From Cladochytrium replicatum (taxonomy: Eukaryota > Chytridiomycota > Chytridiomycetes > Cladochytriales > Cladochytriaceae), in contig JAHLKD010000071.1 in NCBI GenBank assembly GCA_025526935.1, positions 62,001 through 126,000 of the forward strand: DNA of 64,000 nt, read 5' to 3'. The notes under the pieces are model-generated. The model was not told the DNA's origin. It saw only the letters and a list, made by a program, of their open reading frames with translations, and did not search any database. The position numbers and the translations under genes were made by a program. This document shows, piece after piece, positions 9,114-17,848 of this stretch (the stretch's first letter is position 1; the number at the start of each line of letters is the position of its first letter).

Positions 9114-11129
9114 CTATAACAACCTGAGAAGAACAACGATCAAATTAATCATCAAAACAGAGATCAAACGGTTTGGAATTCTGGGAAATTGACGAAGACG
9201 TTCGCACAAAAGAGGCCTATGCACAGTATCATACGCTGCTTTAATATCTAAGAAAGTAACACAATAAGGCAGAGCAGTGCGGGAAGCCTGTCGAAGGGTA
9301 GCATCTAATGCAAAAACACACTCAACACCTGAACGATTGGCCTGGAAACCAGCTTGGGCGGGATCAAGTTTACCAACATGAGCTACAAGCATAGGAAGCA
9401 GGGTACGCTCAAAGATTTTTCTATCAACATTGGTTAAAGTAATGGGGCGGTACTGACTAATATCACCAATGGAACCCTTATTCTTCCAAACAGGTAACAA
9501 CAAGCCAGCATTCCATGCAGAGGGCGACAAACCTGAACGGAAAATAGCGTTTGAAAGTTGAACAAAAAGGATAGCAACATCAGAAGCTAACGGCTTAAAT
9601 AACTCAGCTGGAATATGGTTTGGGCCAGGAGCAGAGTTGTTTGGGGAAGAACGAATAGCACAAACAAAGTCACTAACACTAACTGACACAGAATCATTCA
9701 GCGCATGTAGACGAACGTGTTCTGCACTGGCAGAGGATTGTGCAAACTGAGTCTGATAAACGGAGGCAAAGTGATTGCGATAATGAGATAAAGAGGCAGG
9801 ATCAGACAATAAACCACTTGCAGCTGAGCGCCGTTGATGACACCTACGCGCGGTGGAAAGAACTTTGCTAACCTCGGTTAAAGAACTAGGAGAAGAACTA
9901 AACATATTGTCGCCAGAAGCCTCTCGAGCTCGCAGAGAAAGAGACCAAGTACGAAAAGCTTTGACACGCTTACGCGATAGCCAGTCACGCTCCAAGCGGC
10001 AATACTCAACTAAAACAGGATCAGGATCATCACAGGAAGAAACAGCTAAATAGTGCTTATGAGCAAGTAAGTAGCTCCGTCGCAAGGCCACTAAATGCGG
10101 CGGCAACAATGGCAGGGCAGGGCGACGGCGAACTAAACTGGGGGGTCCAATGACACAAGCAGCACAGGAAGTAACAAAGGACAAAAAAATATCCAATGCA
10201 GAGTCAATACATCCCTGTGCAACATCCACAGACATTTGGGCAAAGGCGGGAGCTTCTAAAATTGGACTGAGTGCAGCATTGACATCAGCAAGGGTGGGAT
10301 CAAAAAACAAATGTCCCACATCCTCCATTGCTTGAAAGACAGCAGGTTCACGCAACAGATGAGCAGCCCAGCGCTTGTGGGGGGGTGCAGCAGAGGGAGC
10401 GCTGGCATTGGGAGGAGCAAATGAAAAAACAGCTGTAACCGGAAAATGGTCAGAAGCCCAAGGCATAAACTCGCCGTCGGCTAGACGACTATGAACTATG
10501 TAAGAAATAGGATCACATTGAAGCAGAGGATTGACAAACAACAAATCGATAATGGAGTCACCATTGCGAGAAGAAAATGTGGGGTTATGACAGGAAGGGT
10601 GCTTAACTAGAGAGAAACTAGCGGCAGAAATAAATTGCTCAAACAACCTACCCCTACGATTTGAAGAATGATCAATAGTAGCTAAAAAACGGGCATTGAA
10701 ATCGCCCAACAAAAGAACAGGGCATGGAGACGACGGGACATGTTGAGGAAGTGAAGCAATAAACTCTTCAAGGAAGGGGTCCTGAGCAATACCACACGGA
10801 GGCAAATAATACCCTCCAACCAAAAGCCCACGAAATGTAAACCATAGAGAGGTGCCACCATAACTAGAAACGAGACGGAAATCAGAAGCTCTACAAAGAC
10901 TGCGATTGATCAAGACTCCCACACCAGCCCGTCGTGTACCCGATGACCCAGGAGAAAAACGAGTGTCAAAAATCAAATCTGGAGAAGGCAGCGGGTCTAA
11001 AGGAAAAAGGTGTGTTTCAGTCAGGAGCAGAAAAACAATGTGATTTGCGCGCATAAAGCGAAACAGTGAATCAAGAACTCCAAAGCTCAAATTGCGACAA
11101 TTGAAGGTACCAACTCGAACACTAATCAT
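9114..11129 (-). CDS. LINE ORF2 proximal part: AP endonuclease + reverse transcriptase (disrupted)
   Basis: The ATG at 11129-11127 overlaps the ORF1 stop as ATGA. The N-terminal 240 residues form an APE-like endonuclease: N in GTFNCRN, catalytic E in LLTETH, LLGDFNAR, and the final WASDHFPV. A linker follows, then reverse transcriptase motifs WKNKGSIGDISQYRPITL, AQAGFQANRS and the first catalytic aspartate in TFLDIKAAYDTV. The frame ends early at 9114. The remainder is in the frame 9096-7960. The protein would nick target DNA and prime reverse transcription there (known for the family). Confidence 0.9.
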   Translation of the reverse strand: MISVRVGTFNCRNLSFGVLDSLFRFMRANHIVFLLLTETHLFPLDPLPSPDLIFDTRFSPGSSGTRRAGVGVLINRSLCRASDFRLVSSYGGTSLWFTFRGLLVGGYYLPPCGIAQDPFLEEFIASLPQHVPSSPCPVLLLGDFNARFLATIDHSSNRRGRLFEQFISAASFSLVKHPSCHNPTFSSRNGDSIIDLLFVNPLLQCDPISYIVHSRLADGEFMPWASDHFPVTAVFSFAPPNASAPSAAPPHKRWAAHLLREPAVFQAMEDVGHLFFDPTLADVNAALSPILEAPAFAQMSVDVAQGCIDSALDIFLSFVTSCAACVIGPPSLVRRRPALPLLPPHLVALRRSYLLAHKHYLAVSSCDDPDPVLVEYCRLERDWLSRKRVKAFRTWSLSLRAREASGDNMFSSSPSSLTEVSKVLSTARRCHQRRSAASGLLSDPASLSHYRNHFASVYQTQFAQSSASAEHVRLHALNDSVSVSVSDFVCAIRSSPNNSAPGPNHIPAELFKPLASDVAILFVQLSNAIFRSGLSPSAWNAGLLLPVWKNKGSIGDISQYRPITLTNVDRKIFERTLLPMLVAHVGKLDPAQAGFQANRSGVECVFALDATLRQASRTALPYCVTFLDIKAAYDTVHRPLLCERLRQFPRIPNRLISVLMINLIVVLLRLL

Positions 11130-12445
11130 TGACGAAGATGGGTTGAGCGAGGCTGACGCGCAATCCCGCGGGCACTGTCCAGCACAGTTTCCTGAGCATC
11201 CATGGGGAGCTGACCACGGACATACAGGAAAATAGCAGGATCAGTAACTGAACTGAGGATATGTGCATATCTCTTGTGAACAACTTCCCTGACCGCAGCC
11301 TCCCGCTGCTCCAAAGGCAGAGTAGAGGCTCGGCGAAGAAAGTCAGGGTTTGATTCGTCAGTGGAAGCTTCCTGGGTGGAGAAGTGCGCACGGAGAGCAA
11401 TTGCGGTTGAGCGAATACAGATAAAGGAAGCAATGTTGCGACCAACGAAACTGATGTGGCGGATACCACGCACCACCTCATCGCCCAAGAGAGCCCTCAG
11501 CATGGTCCGCACAAAGCCGAGCCGCTGTCTCATGATGTCCTTGATGTACACAGTGGTCAAATCATCCACACGGGCCTGAAGATCAGCAGGTGGGGAGACC
11601 AGCAGCGGAGAGGTCGGAGGATAGAATACGACAGGCCGAGGGCCACGAAGGCTGACATTCGAAGTGGGGTCACGACCAGCAAGGGCAGTCCTGACAGCTT
11701 CTGTACGAGATTCAGCACTCAGTGTGGGGAGACTCTCAAGCACACGGGCACGGGCATTGGCAGCAGCAGCGGCATAAGTGCGTGGACCACGAGGTCCACG
11801 TGGGGCAGGTCGACTAGACGGGGGGCGAGGGCCAGGAGCACCAGAGTTCCCAAGATTGTCCTGAATTGAAGGATTACCATGCAGTTGTCTAGGGGGAAGG
11901 CACACAGGCGCAGCCACATCATCATGGCGGGAGACAGGGGCAACCGGAGGTGAAGGCGAAGGCAGCGGCCTCCCAAAGCGACCCACCAGATCCTCGGCCA
12001 GATCACGACAAACACTAAAAAATTCAGCAGGAGTGTCCCTCGGCAAATGTGCAAGCATAGGATCCAGCATCGCCAACGGATCAAAGGTTGCACAAACAGA
12101 TCGCATCTGAGTGAGAACGACACGGAGATCGGCCAGAGATGCAACACTCGATGGAGCAGCCACAGCAGCAAGAACCCGGACACCCGGCAGATGTGATCGG
12201 GAACGAGAACGGGAGCGACGGGGCAATTCATGTTCAGCAGGTCTTTTGGCGCGTCGATCACGTGATCCGAAGTCACGTGATTCGGCATTTTCATCCTCCC
12301 CCATATTCACATCATCAGCCCAGTGAATTGGAGAGGCAGGAGCGGAGAATGGAAGCTGTGGAGCGGAATTTTCAACAGAGGAGGCACGGGGGCGCGAACG
12401 GGCCTCAAAAATCACGGTGCCACCAGAAAGTCCATCAGGGGGCAC
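11126..12445 (-). CDS. LINE ORF1 protein (copy B)
   Basis: The frame is open from 12445. The first in-frame ATG is at 12304, giving 392 aa, and upstream starts in the frame would be non-ATG. The N-terminal half is Pro/Arg/Ser-rich and basic (RRSRSRSRSH), suiting RNA binding. The C-terminal part carries GIRHISFVGRNIASFIC, homologous to the GIRYISFLGSD block of the ORF1 at 14201-15129. No zinc knuckle was seen. ORF1 proteins of LINEs coat the element RNA (family knowledge). The stop TGA at 11128-11126 overlaps the ORF2 start. Confidence 0.8.
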   Translation of the reverse strand: MPPDGLSGGTVIFEARSRPRASSVENSAPQLPFSAPASPIHWADDVNMGEDENAESRDFGSRDRRAKRPAEHELPRRSRSRSRSHLPGVRVLAAVAAPSSVASLADLRVVLTQMRSVCATFDPLAMLDPMLAHLPRDTPAEFFSVCRDLAEDLVGRFGRPLPSPSPPVAPVSRHDDVAAPVCLPPRQLHGNPSIQDNLGNSGAPGPRPPSSRPAPRGPRGPRTYAAAAANARARVLESLPTLSAESRTEAVRTALAGRDPTSNVSLRGPRPVVFYPPTSPLLVSPPADLQARVDDLTTVYIKDIMRQRLGFVRTMLRALLGDEVVRGIRHISFVGRNIASFICIRSTAIALRAHFSTQEASTDESNPDFLRRASTLPLEQREAAVREVVHKRYAHILSSVTDPAIFLYVRGQLPMDAQETVLDSARGIARQPRSTHLRQ

Positions 12446-12469
12446 AGCGGGGGGTGCGGCGGGCGGCGC

Positions 12470-12472
<3 letters not shown>

Positions 12473-12516
<44 letters not shown>
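12473..12516. repeat. (AG)22 microsatellite between two LINE copies
   Basis: A pure AG run of 44 bp separates the poly-A end of copy C from the 5' end of copy B. On the element strand it reads (CT)n and may be part of the 5' UTR of copy B or the original target. Confidence 0.95.
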
Positions 12517-12518
<2 letters not shown>

Positions 12519-12520
<2 letters not shown>

Positions 12521-13929
12521 TTTTTTTTTTGAACTTCATAATATATATTTATTGTCCAACCAATACATATCACCCGCTGGTGCAAAATCCAAATACAAGT
12601 GTAAAAATACACGTAAATTGGCAGCACATGGGGAGGCGTGCGAGCCGTAGGAAAAGTAAAATGTTTTAAAACACTAAGGCATATCCAAATCAACAAAAGC
12701 AGACAAGATACAAGCAGGAGCTGGAGACAAAACTAACTCATAACCAAGACAGTTTGACCAAATGCGGTTAAGTGCACGAAGAACAAGAACCCACTGGGAA
12801 AAAGCAGGGGAAGGATAAAAAGGCCGTGGTGAAAGCATATCAATTGCAATGTCAAGAGGTAGGCGGGGATCATCAGGCGGGCCTAGATCAAAACTAGCAG
12901 ACAAACTAGCACGCAAATGTAGACACACAGAGACATGGGCACGCGACACTTCAGGGGCATCATGACAGTTCCTACAATAAGGTCGGGGGTTTGGAAACAG
13001 GCGGCCAAGCCGATATAGCAGGAACAAACAAAGACATACTGTTGGGAGATGTTGGTGTGGGGGTAGCAACAAAGGTGGCGAAGTTTCAAATTGCGGACAG
13101 GGGCAAACGAAACTGCAATTGGTCCATTATGCGCAACAGCTAAAGACTGAAAATGCAACATCAACGGATGAAGTGGGAGCACAACAGGCATAGGAACAAT
13201 GAGATCATTGTGACAAGCGGAAAAATAAGGAGATGAACCATAACCGACTGGAGATGACCGATAGAATTGCAACACAGCAGCTGGTAACAGAGGGCTGGAA
13301 TCACTAGACCAGCGAGCAAACATACGTGCCTGAAGGTACTTCAGCCTGAACTCAAAAGTAGGAATTTGCGCTAACAGCAACAAACCAACACGCGAAGTGG
13401 TATGGGCTATCGAAAACAGACGACACAGTGCATGATAACAAAAACGCTCGAGTACCTGAAGCTGAGCAGTGGAAGGCCGAATAAGTGCTAAACCAAACTC
13501 AAGTGAAGGTCTAATAAAAGACAAAAACAACAACCTGGCAACACGAGGAGCAGACCCACCAAAGTACGAGACATAAGGTGCAAAAAGATACAATGAGGCA
13601 CGAGCTTTCTCTAAGCGATGATCAATAGTTGCAGCAAGATCAAACCCTTCAATAGTAAAATAGTGACCAAGGTATCTAAATGAAACCTCTACAGGGAGGG
13701 CAGAGCCATGAAGCTTCAAGGGGGTGGGTAACCGTTGAGAAGATAACACAGCACACTTTGAAGGTGAAAACACAAAATGAGAAGCTAAAGCAAAATCTTC
13801 ACAAATTTTCAATGCACGTTGGGCTTGCTCAGGGGTGGCAGAAAACAAAGCTATGTCATCAGCAAAAAACAACGAATTGAAAACAGGAGTGTTATAAGAA
13901 AACCTAGCAAGATGAGAAGATTCACGACG
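12519..13929 (-). mobile_element. 5'-truncated LINE, copy C, nearly identical to copy B
   Basis: From poly-T at 12519-12530 up to 13929 the sequence follows 7598-9008 with only scattered single-base differences (for example at 7793/12716). It keeps the reverse-transcriptase frame 13872-12883 and the shifted CCHC frame 13072-12674. It breaks off inside the reverse transcriptase exactly where the poly-T of the next element begins. The very low divergence means B and C were copied from the same source recently. Confidence 0.92.
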
Positions 13930-15129
13930 TTTTTTTTTTTTTTTTTGAACAATATTATTTATTTATTTGCACATACAATGCATAACAATAAGCAACACCC
14001 AAAGTGCCTTACAAGATGGTCGTGGACCAGCACATAGGGAAGCGCGCAAGTCGGAGGGCAAAGCGAAATAGAAATCAGAGATCTTAAAAACTCATTCCTG
14101 TGACTACCCGTCAGGCTCTGCTCAGGTGTCAAATACAGGTGAGGGATAAAGAAAAGAAAGAACACTCAACATTGTGAAGAATATAACAGCAAAGAGCAAA
14201 TCACTGGGTCAAACGAAGGTCAGAAGCTGAGGTCATCGAAGGGGCATATAATCGAGCGAGATGCAACAGCGTAGAAAGATGAGACGGATCAACAAGATTG
14301 CGGTAGAACAATGCAACAGCTGGCTCAGACGTAGTAGCAATCGCCTTGGCACTTCGATGGAGCAGAGAGTCATAGCGTTGCAGAGAGTCGGAACTGTCAG
14401 AATACGAAGGAGGGGACACATCCAAATCAGTGATTTCTCGACCAGGTATGTGTTTGCGGATCAGATCAGCAGCATAAGAACGACAAAGAAATTCAACAGA
14501 ATCAGAGCCGAGAAATGAGATGTAGCGGATGCCATGGTAAGCGGTATACGGAAGATCTTTGCGAAGCAACACACGAAGGTCCCTGATTGGGCGACGAGTA
14601 AAACCAGAAAATCGGAGAGTAGTGAAGGATTCGGCACATTCTTTGACAAATTTGAAGCTTCTATGCGAGGTCGGCAGGTCGTCCAAGAGGAAGTGCGAAC
14701 AAGTAAGCTCATTCATGGAATCATTGGTGGCAGGTGATGAGGCTGGAGATGGGGCTGAGCAGGTGGCTGAACTGTCAAGAGTGGTGGTGGCAGTGTGGGT
14801 GGCACCAGGGGCAGTGCTGGTGGCAGTGTTGGTGGCACCAAGGGCACAGGTGGCAGCGACGTGTAAATGTGGAGGAGAAGCAGGGAGAGTTGGAAGCAGA
14901 TCAGGGTTGAGGGTAGCAGGGGAGAGAGCAGAAAGGGAGCGCAATAGAAGTGCAGAGCACTTTAGGAAGGTCAGGGAACTTGCAAAGTCAGAAGGCAGAG
15001 CAGAGGCAAGTGAGAGAGATAAGGGATGAGCAGAGGAGTAGCCCCTGCTAGTCAGCAGACTGCTCAGAAGAGAAGCAGGTGAGAGGGTCAATGGAGAGCT
15101 AAACGAGAGAGGAGCAGAGGTATTGAGTC
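13930..15129 (-). mobile_element. ORF1-only LINE derivative (half-LINE), copy D
   Basis: The poly-T at 13930-13946 marks the 3' end. The 3' UTR of about 250 bp matches those at 3709 and 7400. It is followed directly by an ORF1 with no ORF2 in between. The 5' side ends at the poly-T of the next element (15130). A second copy of the same ORF1 family lies at 6911-7399. The organisation resembles the mammalian HAL1 half-LINEs, which carry ORF1 only and borrow the enzymes of full LINEs (analogy, not proof). Confidence 0.7.
14201..15129 (-). CDS. ORF1 protein of the half-LINE (5'-truncated)
   Basis: The frame stays open from the 5' break at 15129 to the stop at 14201, about 310 codons. The first internal Met starts MNELTCSHFLLDDLP near 14728. 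The N-terminal part is Ser/Ala/Thr-Pro rich with a GAT-T-T repeat-like segment. The C-terminal part has RDLRVLLRKDLPYTAYHG and IRYISFLGSDSVEFLCRS, aligned with ORF1 of copy B. It is intact over its visible length, unlike the copy at 6911-7399. Confidence 0.7.
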
Positions 15130-15261
15130 TTTTTTTTTTTTTTTTGAATGTTATAACATGTATTGACAATGCTTAATCAGTACATGTCACCCACGTGTAC
15201 TTCAACCAAGATTTGGAATCTTCAGTACTTGGGGAGCCGTGCGAGCTGTAGGAAAGAGGAG
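15130..15261 (-). mobile_element. Short 3' end of another LINE (copy E)
   Basis: Poly-T at 15130-15145, then GAATGTTATAACATGTATTG. Further on, GGGGAGCCGTGCGAGC and TGTAGGAAAGAGG match the 3' UTR of copies B and C (GGCCGTGCGAGCCGTAGGAAAAG). Only about 130 bp are recognisable. The upper edge is uncertain. Confidence 0.6.
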
Positions 15262-15345
15262 CGAAGGCAATGGCGAATCGAAGGAGGTGTGGCGCGGTAC
15301 TGGCACGTGACACGATATTGCGAGAGATATATTTCGTTGGAAATT

Positions 15346-15425
15346 CGAATCCAGTCCCCTATAGGATTCGAACCGCGGAGTTTAGCTTCGAAAAGTCGCA
15401 TTCGTACCGACTGAGCCACTATGAG
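15346..15425 (-). other. Degenerate tRNA-like sequence with A- and B-box
   Basis: On the minus strand TGGCTCAGTCGG (A-box) and GGTTCGAATCC (B-box) are spaced as in a tRNA gene. D-, anticodon and T-stems do not pair well, and acceptor ends do not match. It lies back to back with tRNA-Val. A tRNA pseudogene or the head of a tRNA-derived SINE are both possible. A similar CCGCGGTTC(A/G)AATCC block recurs on the minus strand near 19860-19880. Confidence 0.35.
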
Positions 15426-15431
15426 TCCACA

Positions 15432-15505
15432 GGTTTCATGGTGTAGTCGGTTATCACACCTGTCTAACACACAGGAGGTCTCCAGTTCGATCCTGGATGA
15501 AACCA
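15432..15505 (+). tRNA. tRNA-Val (anticodon AAC)
   Basis: 74 nt. The acceptor arm GGTTTCA pairs with TGAAACC, discriminator A. The D-arm contains the A-box TGGTGTAGTCGG. The anticodon stem-loop is CTGTC-TAACACA-CAG with anticodon AAC after U33. The T-arm carries GTTCGATCC. No intron. The fold is complete, so it is likely functional. Confidence 0.93.
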
Positions 15506-15885
15506 TTCTCTGAGTTTCTATGGTATATTCGTTGTGTACTCTGCTTCATATCCGGCGTATTTTAGCTTTATGATCCTCCAATCACCCAGAACACGTACTT
15601 TTTCCCCAATATGAAACTCTCCTCACTGCCACTCGATGATTCCAGCAAAGGAAGTGATCTTGGGAATTCAATGGGCCATTGGCGGAAGGGTCCAGGATGA
15701 AATACTGATGAGCTTCGCCTTAGTGAGGGAACCACTTTGTAGAGCCCATTTCCTCCCGTCAAAGTTAAGAACATATCCATGATATTATTGCAGTGTTCGG
15801 CCATTTGACAAATATCGATTTTAATCCCAAGCAAAGCTGAATTAGCGAGTCCAAATCATGTCCAATTTAACTCCCGTGTCCTCGT
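15506..15885. other. Spacer between tRNA-Val and MRPL1
   Basis: Probably the 3' flank of the minus-strand MRPL1 gene. An 88-codon minus-strand frame (15834-15568) has no recognised similarity, and nothing else was seen. Confidence 0.5.
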
Positions 15886-17325
15886 TCAACTCTTTCCTTT
15901 ACCCCACTCCGAGAAGCGTAATCGGAAAGGTTTTTGTGGTAGTCTCATCCCAGGTGTGTAGGGTGCCGAGATAACAATCGCCTTGATATACTTAGCGGCT
16001 TAAAGGCGTGCTTAGTTTGATATGGATACACAATGCTTCTTGACTTACTGTCCATTTTGCTTGGCTTCAAAGCGAGCACGGGTGCCAAAACACCGCAGAT
16101 GTTTTCTAGAGTGGTTTCTGGTCAGTAACGAAAGACTCTTTACGACGGTTCACCCACCAAAAACATCTGCTTCGGGCCACGACGTCTGATTAACGATTAA
16201 TACCAACATCGTTTTGATTAGTAATCTCTAGTGAAGTCAAAACTGTAAACTACCTTCCCGACATCTGCGAGAAGTCGATTCAATCGGTATTACATTCCAG
16301 GTCTCTGATTTGGACCTACCAATGTGAATAAACCCGTCCCCGTCGATTTCGAATTTGGTCTTGGTCTCCAAGCTGGCCATCATGGCCTCGACACTTTCCG
16401 ATACCGTACCTGTTCCCGAATTGGTTTAATAAAACGGCGTTATATTACACGTCGCGAAATTACCTTTACTGGGACTAGGCATAAGTCCTTTCGGACCCAA
16501 GATCCTTCCAAGTTTGACCACATGCTTGAACATCTCAATAGTTGCCAAGCAGCGCGTGAACTTCAAATCTTCGATCCCTTCTGAGGCGATCTATACTCTA
16601 AAACGTCAAAATCGTTTTCGCACACGTCCTAGCGGATTGTGCCGACCTGATTCACAAGCTCTTCACCGCCGACAATATCAGCACCTAACGCTTTCGCCCT
16701 TTCTGCATCCGCTCCCTGTTCCCGCACTATGAGCGAAGTGGAGGCGAGTATTCGAACTTGATCACCTTTGCAAAGACTAGCAGTATCTCCTTCGGCGCTC
16801 CCTTCGTGGCTTCAGTAACCAGAGGTTTCGGGAGTGAGACGTCACCGCGGATCAGCTTTGATCCTTCCTGCGGCGGTTCGGATTCAATGTGCAACGTCAC
16901 AATGAGGTCCTGTCCCATTGAATATTGCTGCAATTGGATGAACAACATCGAAAAGTGTAGAAATAAAGAAAAAAGATCAGCTCCGACGATCGATCTCGTG
17001 TGTTGTTCCATTTGTTGCAAAGTTCTCACACCTTGAAAATATCAAAGCACGTCGCAAAGGGTATGTTCTCCTCGCTCATTTCGGCTTTTTGCTTCGCCTT
17101 TTCTTTCAGGTACCGCTTACGATCGTAGCGCCGACATGGGACCCAGCTGTGCGGCAATAGTGATGTGCATGGTTCATTTTGGGTTGGTAGGAGTAGGATC
17201 GTTGAGACAAATCCGGACCGGCATACCGCAGCGGAGAAAATGGCTCTTGGCGAGAACGCTGTGTGATCAAATGATGGAAGTCCTCTTCGGCAGTTGCCGA
17301 GTAGCAGCGATGTTGCCCGTTGCAT
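15886..17325 (-). CDS. MRPL1: Mitochondrial large-subunit ribosomal protein uL1m
   Basis: Nine exons give 315 aa: 17325-17032, 16927-16766, 16715-16647, 16590-16464, 16409-16320, 16264-16254, 16166-16154, 16117-16049 and 15998-15886. All phases close. The N-terminus (MQRATSLLLGNCRRGLP) is Arg-rich and free of acids, like a mitochondrial presequence. The uL1 signatures follow in order: RGDVSLPKPL, EILLVFAKG, ALGADIVGGEEL, KLGRILGPKGLMPSPSKGTV, DGFIHIDVGK, LENICGVLAPVLALKPS and KYIKAIVISA. The LGPKGLMPSP block is diagnostic. The protein forms the L1 stalk that guides E-site tRNA. Exons 6 and 7 are only 11 and 13 nt, which an automatic gene finder would probably miss. Confidence 0.93.
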
Positions 17326-17402
17326 GGTAAAAAACGCGACCTCAACGAAATGGCTGTGAAGGGGAGGACTTTACACACACTGAGAGAACCCGCAAACAAC
17401 AA

Positions 17403-17848
17403 TCGAAGTGGTTGAGCCAGAACGGTTCCGACAGAAACTTCGTGAGTTTAATTGATAACAAGTTTGGAGTTTTCAGTAACAGTTTTCAGTAACCGGTTGG
17501 AAAGAGAGCAGCATGTTGACGTGCCTACAGCTCATTGTACCCCCACAACATACATCAGGCTAAAGAAGATGTTCGAAGCGACAACCCAACTACAGCCTGA
17601 GGGCGCACAACAACCGGAAAGAGTTGAAATCAACATTTTCGTTCTTTTATCGAGAACTATTCTTAAGTTGTATATTGTCGTTGTGAGAGCCCTTCCTCAA
17701 CCAAAGATTGACGATCATACGGTGTAGATGTGTATATTTATACACCGTCGTATGTTCGATGTTATCAACTCATTTATTTAGGTATTTATTGTTTCAGTGT
17801 TCCTTTACCCACGTGTCTGTACTGTGACCTTCAAATTCACCTCTCAAA
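17403..17848. other. Divergent intergenic region of MRPL1 and the hydratase
   Basis: Holds the upstream regions of two divergently transcribed genes. An imperfect palindrome lies at about 17715-17755 (CATACGGTGTA ... TACACCGTCGTATG), AT-rich in its loop. A 91-codon frame at 17452-17727 has no recognisable similarity. Confidence 0.4.

Larger units (their letters stand above)
7598..12472 (-). mobile_element. Nearly full-length LINE (non-LTR retrotransposon), copy B
   Basis: The element reads on the minus strand: 5' end next to an (AG)n tract at about 12472, ORF1 to 11126, ORF2 from 11129, 3' UTR and poly-A at 7607-7598. ORF2 contains an APE-type endonuclease followed by reverse transcriptase, and a C-terminal CCHC motif lies further down, so this is an APE-clade LINE. 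Domain order and ORF1 without a nuclease are standard for the group. ORF2 is broken near 9114-9150 by a frameshift plus a stop. The 3' 1.4 kb are almost identical to copy C at 12519-13929, which indicates recent activity. Confidence 0.92.

Noticed and set aside
11456-11869. Plus-strand frames of 137 codons and others within the LINE
   Set aside because: Antisense shadows of ORF1/ORF2, with no independent features.
12411-12532. Open frames encoding poly(Arg-Glu) on +
   Set aside because: Product of the (AG)n microsatellite read through in several frames.
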